Origin: Ectocarpus siliculosus
Taxonomy: Eukaryota; Sar; Phaeophyceae; Ectocarpales; Ectocarpaceae
NCBI GenBank assembly: GCA_000310025.1
Contig: FN649733.1
Coordinates: 1,587,031-1,634,342 of the forward strand
Length of the DNA: 47,312 bases
Reading direction: 5' to 3'
The notes beneath the pieces are model-generated. The model was not told the origin of the DNA and did no database searches. It saw only the letters and a program-made list of their open reading frames with translations. Position 1 is the stretch's first letter. Every line of letters begins with the position of its first letter. A program made the position numbers and the translations under genes. Of the stretch, positions 29,701-47,312 are shown one piece after another.

Positions 29701-31539
29701 AGGGAGGGCGTTGTAGAGGCGGAAATGCACATGACATGGAAATGATGGCGGAATATGACGAGGAAGAGATGGACGAAGCCATAGGCGAAAGGCTGGATAG
29801 CCTATGACCGTATTGAAAGTTGTGTATTGGGTTGACGAAGTGGACGAGACCAGAACGATCCGAACAATACTTTCGTCACAGCAATACATTCGCATCTCCT
29901 GTTTTTGCCCGGAACATCTCGCTGCGTGCCAGGAAAACTATGAAGAGTATAAATGTCTCTGCGTGTGTGTGGTTGCCTGGCGCAGCGTATAGGTGGTATA
30001 TCAAGGACTTTGCGTATTGAGCTACGTCGAGGCGTGTTGTGTTGTTCTGATCGATCCACGAGCTGCGCTGCTGTACGAGTCTGGCCGCTTGAGGCCCGCG
30101 CACGCTTCCGCCCGCGCTTCACATACGTCGACACCACCAACTGATAGCTTGCGACACGACCGGGTTGAAACGTTGCGACAGGGTGATGTGTGCGCGACCG
30201 CGAAAGAGAGAGGAGACACCCTTCCGAGTTCGTAAGACACACACATTGCGGATATGATATGGACACATGTATGTACAGCTCGCAACAGCGCCAAAGAGGA
30301 TGGACAGGAAAGGAAGGTAAAGGTAACCTAGTCTTCGCCATGCAAACGCATCCACAAGCCAAAAACCTGGACCAGTGGCATCACGGTCACAAATGTCGCA
30401 GGTCCCTGCGTCGGTTTAGTGTTCGAGAGTGTCGCTTACTGGCAGGTTTCTCTTCTTCAATCGCCTTTTTACATCGCTGTCTCCATCAACAGTGTGCAAC
30501 TTCGCACAGTATCGCAGAAAGAGTACTGCAAGGTACTGAGTCGCACCGCGCGGCCCATTACCTCCCCATACCTAGTATAACGGTGCCATGATTTTGTGGG
30601 CTGCATGCGTGCAATACCAACAAGAAAACACGCCCAAAGGCACCGCCGTGATAGCAATTTCACACTCTTTTCTACTGCTGTATGTTAATGTACTTGCGTG
30701 CAACAACTTATTCATCCAAAAAAGAACCGCGTGATAGCATTTGCAAGTCAACAACACTCATGTGCATAGGCCCGTGAATGTCATCTACTCTTTTCTCCAT
30801 CATCATCCAATGCATCATCGGAAAGTTAGGTCCGGTCTGTACATTCGTGCACAGGGCGCACCGAGATTGCCCAAGATACCACACCCCCAGGACCGATTTT
30901 CAAAAACTCGAATAAACTCCATAATGAAGAGGATGCCGATGATGCATTTTCGAAAAGCTCTCAACGAGGCCGTTCCAACGTCGCCATTATCGGCACCGTC
31001 AATGCTGTTCCTGCCGAGTAATCGAGCTTTCAAAATCAGTCCAGAAGGGCGGGAGATATCCATTGCCAACTACAACGGCCTGCCTGAGTTCGTTTTGCAG
31101 CAGACTTTAGTAGAGCAGCGCCGCCAAGTTTCTGAGCACAGCAGTAGACAGAGGGTCAACAATGTGCAAGCAGTCTACAGCTACTATTGTAGAGAAGTTG
31201 ACACGAAGGCAGAGAAGAATTTTCTACGACTTGAGGTATTGCGTCGATGCTACTAGGCAGAGGCAATGCAAAGACTCGACAGAAGCGAGAACGAAACAAC
31301 AAGAGCAACGCGACGCCAAGAAATCCCACAAAAGCGGCACCTTCGCGAATGAAGCCAGCACGGTCGCAGCTCTTCATCTCCATTCTCGCCCTCCTGGCGC
31401 TTGGTGGAGACGAAGCGCTGTTTGAGGTTGCCACCGCGCCGGAGTCTTTGCCCCACACCGGCAGCGTTGGCACCACGAAGGCATGGCACTGCATCACAAG
31501 CGAAGCGAGCCACACCAACGCCTGGATCCCCTTCATCAT
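26767..31539 (-). CDS. predicted thylakoid-lumen protein, 4 exons
   Basis: Function not recognised. Exons in transcript order: 31539-31341, 28447-28365, 28029-27834, 27026-26767; phases agree (738 nt, 245 residues plus stop). Residues 1-20 form an ER signal peptide (LVWLASLVMQCHA) followed at once by FVVP, the stramenopile plastid-entry motif. A Ser/Arg-rich transit peptide follows. Then comes DRAGFIRE joined across the first intron to GVLGGAAAIAVLG..PVSA, a hydrophobic thylakoid transfer domain ending in a V-S-A cleavage motif. The mature part of about 160 residues includes GMTPWISFMARLAKDG and MFEVYSG; no cofactor motif is seen. The start at 31539 was chosen because it puts the signal peptide at the N-terminus; in-frame ATGs at 31536 and 31572 are alternatives. 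Intron 1 is unusually long (2.9 kb). The 3' end is duplicated at 24848-25059. Confidence 0.8.
29208..29807 (+). pseudogene. decayed or nested ORF inside lumen-gene intron 1
   Basis: One plus-strand frame is open over this span except for a TAA at 29604-29606. It has a protein-level repeat (REDNT.SAR, 48-nt period near 29341 and 29389) and ends in an acidic tail (AEYDEEEMDEAIGERL). A Gln-rich run (QQQQQQEIR) lies in another frame just before the stop, so a frameshift or an unseen splice is likely. It could be a relic of a mobile-element gene. Low certainty. Confidence 0.3.
30741..31256 (+). other. 171-codon ORF, uncertain
   Basis: The longest plus-strand frame in the lumen-gene intron 1. The second half reads like protein (ISIANYNGLPEFVLQQTL) but has no recognised family, and the N-terminal part looks random. 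It overlaps no exon. Listed only as a candidate antisense or nested transcript. Confidence 0.2.
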
Positions 31540-33043
31540 CGTGCTGCATGTAGCCGCGGACCCTCGCGACATGATGTTTTTGGTGGCACGTGTAGCACAC
31601 ACGCGTGCACTATCTTTCAGGCAGAGAATTGCACAGAGACACGGTACGGGCGCAGCAAAGAAGCCGGCAGAGAAAAGGGGGGAATCTGTCCGAAATCTGT
31701 GATAGGGCCACACGATCTTCCTGCTGTGTCTGGTGTCTGCTTGGTGTGCACCTGACCTGCCGATATGGTCCCACTTTCCGGGGGGTTCGTGAAATCATCA
31801 TACCCACAACGGAAATCGCACCATATCAAACCCCCTCCATGCTGATGTCCTCAAGGTCCTCATTTGAACCCAACACAATCAAACAGGGGTGATCTTCACA
31901 TGCCTCGGTGTTGGTGCTACGGCTGTATCTCTGCCCTCTGCCTATCTTCCTGACTGCCTCTCTCGGTATCTCGCTTCCCTGTCCTGCACAAGAACAAGAG
32001 CAAGCCGTCGCACAGGCACACCGGTCACGTGAGCAATCCCTGGCGCAAGTACCAGTAACCATCGTTGGAGTACGTCAGCGGGTGGCAGCATATCAGATAC
32101 GGCCTGCTGTTTGACACCTCGCCCAAACAGCTCATACCAGGCGTGCACGACTACCTCCGCTGATATGTATGTGTTGTGGCGAAAGGAAGATCAACACACA
32201 AGGTGGTCCTATCATGATCTGAAAAATATGATAATCTCGCTGCGGCATGCGGTGCAATATTTGTGTCCGAACTCTGTGTTGTTTCCCTTGTTGTCCGGAA
32301 TTGTGCCGACGGCCCTCGGTTTCCCAACCCCCCATTCTACATTCTACACGCGAATTCGATGTGTAAGCAATTGTTACGTTCTTTGAAAATCGCTACCGAT
32401 CTGCGCATAGATGTAGGCCAGTCTAGATTCACTCTGTGCACTTCCCTCTAGAACATGAAGTAGCTATTATTCATGACGGAACACGGTTGACACCGTTGTT
32501 TGATGCGATCTGCACGGGCATCAGGAACTGTATCGACCACTCTGTTCTTTTGTTTCGGCACTCTGTTTGAATATCATCCGCCACACAACGGTCACCTTTT
32601 AGAGTGCCGCGACGGACAATCCGACCTCATGTTCTCCTGTTTCGTCGCTAGAATACTGTTGCATCGCGGATTTCTCCCCGTAGACTAATCGTGCAAAGGT
32701 GGTTGTTTTTGGTCGCCAAAGCGCGATCGTCAGCGGTCGTGTTTGGCTGCGACTTCTTTGCTTGCCAAAAGCCCGCAATACCTAGTATGGTACACCGCCT
32801 ATCACCTATCTCTCGGCACACGACGGCAAGTTTTAGTTTCGACAGAATCTGTTGCGACCTCAAACCCATCGGTACCTGACAATTGTTTCACGTTTGCTGT
32901 TTGCTCCACATGTACAGCAAACGTCCGTTCACCTCTTGTGAGCGGGGGGACAACAAACTGGCCCATACCAGACAATAACCTGAGAACGCGAGCCCGCCAA
33001 TTTCGAGATGCGCTCGGCCAGGGCAGATGCCAAGGCCACGGCA
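31540..33043. promoter_or_regulatory. intergenic region between divergent plastid-protein genes
   Basis: About 1.5 kb separates the start codons of the lumen-protein gene (-) and the CRTISO-like gene (+). Both products carry plastid presequences, so a shared light-responsive promoter is conceivable, but no specific motif was identified. No coding sequence is supported. Confidence 0.4.
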
Positions 33044-43557
<10,514 letters not shown>

Positions 43558-46289
43558 ATGATGCCGGTGACGATCACGTGTGAAACGCCGTGAGAGCGTT
43601 TTGATACACTGATGGCACGCTGCGAGAACGTTATGATACAAGGATGGCATGTTTTTTGCCACCCATGAGCTAGGTAGGATCTGATGGCTTTGGGTTTCAC
43701 TTTATTGGTGCACACGGCAACAACTCCGCTTGCTACGATGTTGGACGTTTCGACCAAGTGCCGGCACGCTCGTGTGGGGGTTCGTCATGTGTGCATGGAC
43801 CTGAAGATTTATCGGCAAGCCGCCAGCTGTATGCTGTGCCAACAATCTGCTGGTGTCATGCTCAGTATACTACTATAGTACCATCGCATTACTGGCGTAC
43901 CTGTATGGCACTGTAAGCCGCCGTGTAGTTGGCTCATGACGAAAACAGCAATCGGAGTTGTCGCACGTGTGGGTGTCTTGGAAGAGCCGTCCATGTGTGT
44001 GCATGCGCAAATAGACATTGTTCACTTAACATGATCGCATTTCCGCTTGAGAAGAGGAGGTGTTCGTACGCCTCAGAGTAAGGACAGCGTGGCGCCATGT
44101 GGGCAAGAAGATACGACTTAACAATCTTGGGGTCACACCTTGGTGCCGTTACAGCCGTTGTACATGCAGAATAACGAAGCCATCGGCTTACACGTCGATG
44201 GTTCGAGGAGACTTTTTGGGGGAGAATTGCGCATGAACGTCTGGCTTTTCCCGAAGCAGCGCCCACTGGCATTGCCCCAAACCAGGCAGGGCGGCGTCTA
44301 ATGCCGATAACCTGTTGCTACATTTATGAAAGTGTTTCAGGATGTGAATGTCTTCCTTGGCGGGTACATGTGCTATCTATCGCAGCCGCGTGCGTACGCA
44401 AAATACGCGGATAGCCCAGGATCCACGCGTGGGCTTATTAAATGAAGTTTTGAATTATATTAACTGTTGATCTGCCGTACGAAGATTAGTCTACGATATA
44501 AATAACGGGGAGATCAACTTGGGGAGATGGATTCATTTCCGTCCCCGAGATTTCGATTGATTATATATCCGTCGCTTCCCTTTTTCCGGAGTTGGGTCTC
44601 CCCTATCCCAGCACCCAGGGCGGTGCAGAGAAGCAGAGAAGCCCACCCTCCCAGCGCGCCTTTGGAGCGAGCGAGGGACCGACAAGATTACCAGGTAGTG
44701 GGGAACTGCTTTGGGTGCTACATCGAGGGTACTTGGAGGAGGTCTGAGTGTGTTGAGAATGGTGTGCAGTGTTGTTGAGAGTGTGAGAGCACGAGAAACT
44801 GTGCGTAGGTTGCGCCGCAATGAGCCGACGGCGTACAATCCGATCTGAAAGACACCGAGAGAAAGCATCCTGATCCCGAAATATCAAGACACATCCAACG
44901 AAGATATATTTGACTCCTGTGCCAGCCGGACCTCGCGCTGAAAAGAGAGCAAGAGTAGCACAGCACGTTCCAGCTACAGGAGTTGACTATAGTAGTAGCA
45001 GCGCTCTTTGCAGGTGGCTCCTCCCGCTTCCGGGAGGCAATCCGCCGGCCTCACCGAAACAACAAGCATTTTCCATACAGTCTCTACGCGTATTCCTCGT
45101 CTCAATCGTCATTGCATCTCCGCACCCATAGATTCCATATGCTACCACGCGTAATACTTTGAGGGAGAGACAGTCAGCCGCCGCGCAGTCGCAATTCGAC
45201 CCATAGACAAGAAACATCCCTCCCTCACAACAAAAATCACTCGACGGAGAGGAATTTCAGGAAACATACACGCAATCAAAGACAGACCACTCGTTCGCGA
45301 TAAAACCACACATAGGTGTTGAAGGGGAATATCGCGAGCGAATGTGGAATTTTTCCTTGCTCTCAATCGCCCCGCCATCCATCCCCTTGCCAAGGCTTCC
45401 ATGGGGAAGCACGCGGCGGGACCGCGTTTCCTCTCGTTCACGGAGAACAGAGCTCCTGCAGGGCTCTAAATGGTTCTTTTCAGGGAAGACAGGAAGCAAG
45501 GGCAGGCTCGCCACCGCCACCCTACCAGACGAACAGCAGTGCCCTCGTTTTGCGTGTCCCGCTTAATATTTGTATCGGCAAATAATCGAATACACATACC
45601 TGCAATACCCCAAAAAAAGTTCCTGGTGATGTGGGGGGGGGCATACAAAAACCGCGGAACCAAGCGGGCGAACTCACAACAAACGTCACCTACAGCAAAA
45701 CCAAAAGCCCTACATCTGTGTGCATGGTCGGCACGGGTGCTAATGCGGCGACGGTAGCGCTGCTGCTGATACTAATCGGCGGGCTCGCAGCGTATTAAAA
45801 AAAATAAACGTGCTCCGGACAGTGTGAAACTCTCGAATGCTAACTCTACCATCTATTCACAAGGGCGTCAGTTGGACTGCAAAGCGTTTCTGGCTTGCTT
45901 TAGCCCCCTTGGCAGCGACTACATCCATCCATCCACATATAAACAGCAAGGACTTCACAGAATAGACGGTGTCAGAGCTAAAAAAAACTATCCTAGAGTA
46001 CAGCCACCGTACACTCAACAATCTTCGGGCAATTCAAGTGTGGAAATACTTACAAGTTGACATCTTGCAAACGTGTTACAATCATGTGCAGCCGCATGTA
46101 CGTCGTACTACCGTAAGCCCCCCCAAACTATTCTACCAATATTCGCACTACGTATCTGAAATCGAAAACGCCTTGCCAATAACCCGATCAAAGCGATGGG
46201 GCTCCTGACACCCGCAGAAAATTCAACTGGCAATCACCGGTCTACGACGCATGTCCGGCGCTACGACGTCGTCCGCCCCTTCCCGACCC
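43558..46289. other. intergenic region, no supported gene
   Basis: It is the 3' flank of the CRTISO-like gene followed by AT-richer DNA without supported coding frames. Just after the stop is a 34-bp-period direct repeat (GAGAGCGTTTTGATACA near 43588 and GAGAACGTTATGATACA near 43622). The rest is unremarkable. Confidence 0.5.
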
Positions 46290-47312
46290 CTAAACCTCTT
46301 GTCCCGAGTGCTTGCTCCAGCTGCTCCCGCCAGAGCCCCAGCTCCGCCCCCGCCGCCCCGTCTCCGGGGATCCCCCGTCAGAAACACTCAAACCCCTGTT
46401 AACGTCCCACGTCCAGCTTGCGCCGCCCCCGCCTTCTGCTCCCTCCCCCTCCCCCTCCGCCGGCCCGGACCCGTTCCTGATCCAGTCGGAGAATCGCACC
46501 CAATCCGGACTCTCGTCCGTGGACCAGGACGAGAGCACGTCCAGCCCCTCTACGCCCACCTCCAGGTCGCCATAGCCGCCGCCGCCGCCGCCGCTCTCGG
46601 CGTTGTCGCTCACCAACGGCCCGGCGCCGGCCGCGGCGGCGAGCGCCGCCAGCCGGAGCCCGAGCTGTTGCGCGGTCACATCCCGCTTTGGAACGACGCT
46701 CGCCTCGCTCTGCGGATCCGTGGCACCGGCGTCGGCGGCTTGTTGTGGTCGGTGGGGGTCCGTGGCGGAGTCGACGGCAGCGTCGCCAGGTCTCGCCGGG
46801 GCCGCCGCGGGGCTGTCCTCCACGATTCCATCGCGCGGGACCCCTTCGCTGCTCCAGTTGCCGGTCCCTCCGCGATACAAGCGGTTGACATTAGAGTGCG
46901 TCTGTCCCGCACGGGACGCAGCGCCCGTGAACTGTCCCGTCCACGCTGCTGCTGTGCTGTGGCTCCTACCAAGCAGCTTAACTGTTCCTGGTTCTCGGCC
47001 GCCGCCGCTGCCGCCAAATCCTCTCTTGTTACTATGTGCTAGGCCTTCAGGGTCGGACCGAGACTTGACGTATAACCCGCGCAGGCTGTCGATGCTGGGG
47101 GTGTCGTCTGAGCCCACCGGTTTCTCGCTGCCCTCGGACAGCGACGCGGAGGCAGAAAACGCCAACGAGGAGGCTCCCGCCGAGCTTCCGCGGCGAGTCG
47201 TGCGACCTTGCAAGGTGGCGGCGGCCGCCAGCAGCTTGCCGCTGCTGCTGCCGCCGCCGCCGTCGCCGCCGCCGCCGCTGTGACCACCACCCTCCCGGCC
47301 GTGAGAACGATC
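46290..47312 (-). CDS. unidentified Gly/Ser/Ala-rich protein, 5' part beyond window
   Basis: Not recognised. One minus-strand frame is open from the window edge to a stop at 46290-46292, about 340 residues, and has no ATG near its left limit, so the gene continues beyond 47312. It shows GC-rich third positions and plausible protein blocks (DDTPSIDSLRGLYVKS, RDVTAQQLGLRLAALAAAAG, STDESPDWVRFSDWIRNG) between Gly, Ser and Ala runs. The overlapping plus-strand frame is Pro/Arg-rich and looks like its shadow. The true 3' end could be a splice donor short of 46290. Confidence 0.6.
   Translation of the reverse strand, partial: DRSHGREGGGHSGGGGDGGGGSSSGKLLAAAATLQGRTTRRGSSAGASSLAFSASASLSEGSEKPVGSDDTPSIDSLRGLYVKSRSDPEGLAHSNKRGFGGSGGGREPGTVKLLGRSHSTAAAWTGQFTGAASRAGQTHSNVNRLYRGGTGNWSSEGVPRDGIVEDSPAAAPARPGDAAVDSATDPHRPQQAADAGATDPQSEASVVPKRDVTAQQLGLRLAALAAAAGAGPLVSDNAESGGGGGGYGDLEVGVEGLDVLSSWSTDESPDWVRFSDWIRNGSGPAEGEGEGAEGGGGASWTWDVNRGLSVSDGGSPETGRRGRSWGSGGSSWSKHSGQEV

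Noticed and set aside
43597-43647. 34-bp-period repeat after the CRTISO-like stop, considered as a regulatory hairpin
   Set aside because: It is a simple direct repeat with no stable inverted structure seen; kept only as a note in the intergenic entry.

Overview
The window reads as nuclear DNA of a brown alga or close stramenopile, most like Ectocarpus. Reasons: genes have many short exons and introns of several hundred bases. Two genes begin with bipartite plastid presequences (ER signal peptide followed directly by a -FV-P transit peptide), the hallmark of a secondary red plastid. Coding exons are GC-rich with Ala/Ser/Gly/Gln-rich low-complexity inserts, and introns carry long CAA/TTG/CTG tracts. 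The species call is inference. Exons were joined by hand from splice sites and phase; every join given for the four main genes keeps the frame.

Layout. 732-4116 (+): exons of an unidentified Ser/Gln-rich protein. 4137-9222: gene-poor DNA with a TACCGCC-rich stretch, a foldback element (about 5040-5495) holding 32-bp tandem repeats, and other direct repeats. 9223-17249 (-): complete 14-exon NOG1, the nucleolar GTPase of 60S ribosome assembly. Its intron 3 contains a 100-N gap next to a low-quality false copy of exon 4. 18825-23923 (+): 7-exon Fes1/HspBP1-type Hsp70 nucleotide exchange factor, divergent from NOG1. 23924-26766: intergenic, with a duplicated 3' gene fragment and small foldback elements sharing a GGCACTATTGA core. 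26767-31539 (-): 4-exon gene for a predicted thylakoid-lumen protein. 33044-43557 (+): 15-exon plastid-targeted FAD oxidoreductase of the carotenoid isomerase (CRTISO)-like family, divergent from the lumen gene. 46290-47312 (-): edge of an unidentified Gly/Ser-rich gene.

The two divergent pairs (NOG1/FES1, cytosolic and nucleolar housekeeping; lumen protein/CRTISO-like, plastid) each share an intergenic region of about 1.5 kb that could act as a bidirectional promoter. A dispersed repeat of about 200 bp recurs in introns of three of the genes. The most unusual observation is that exon 8 of the CRTISO-like gene is bracketed by complementary (CAA)n and (TTG)n tracts, which could pair in the pre-mRNA and loop out the exon.
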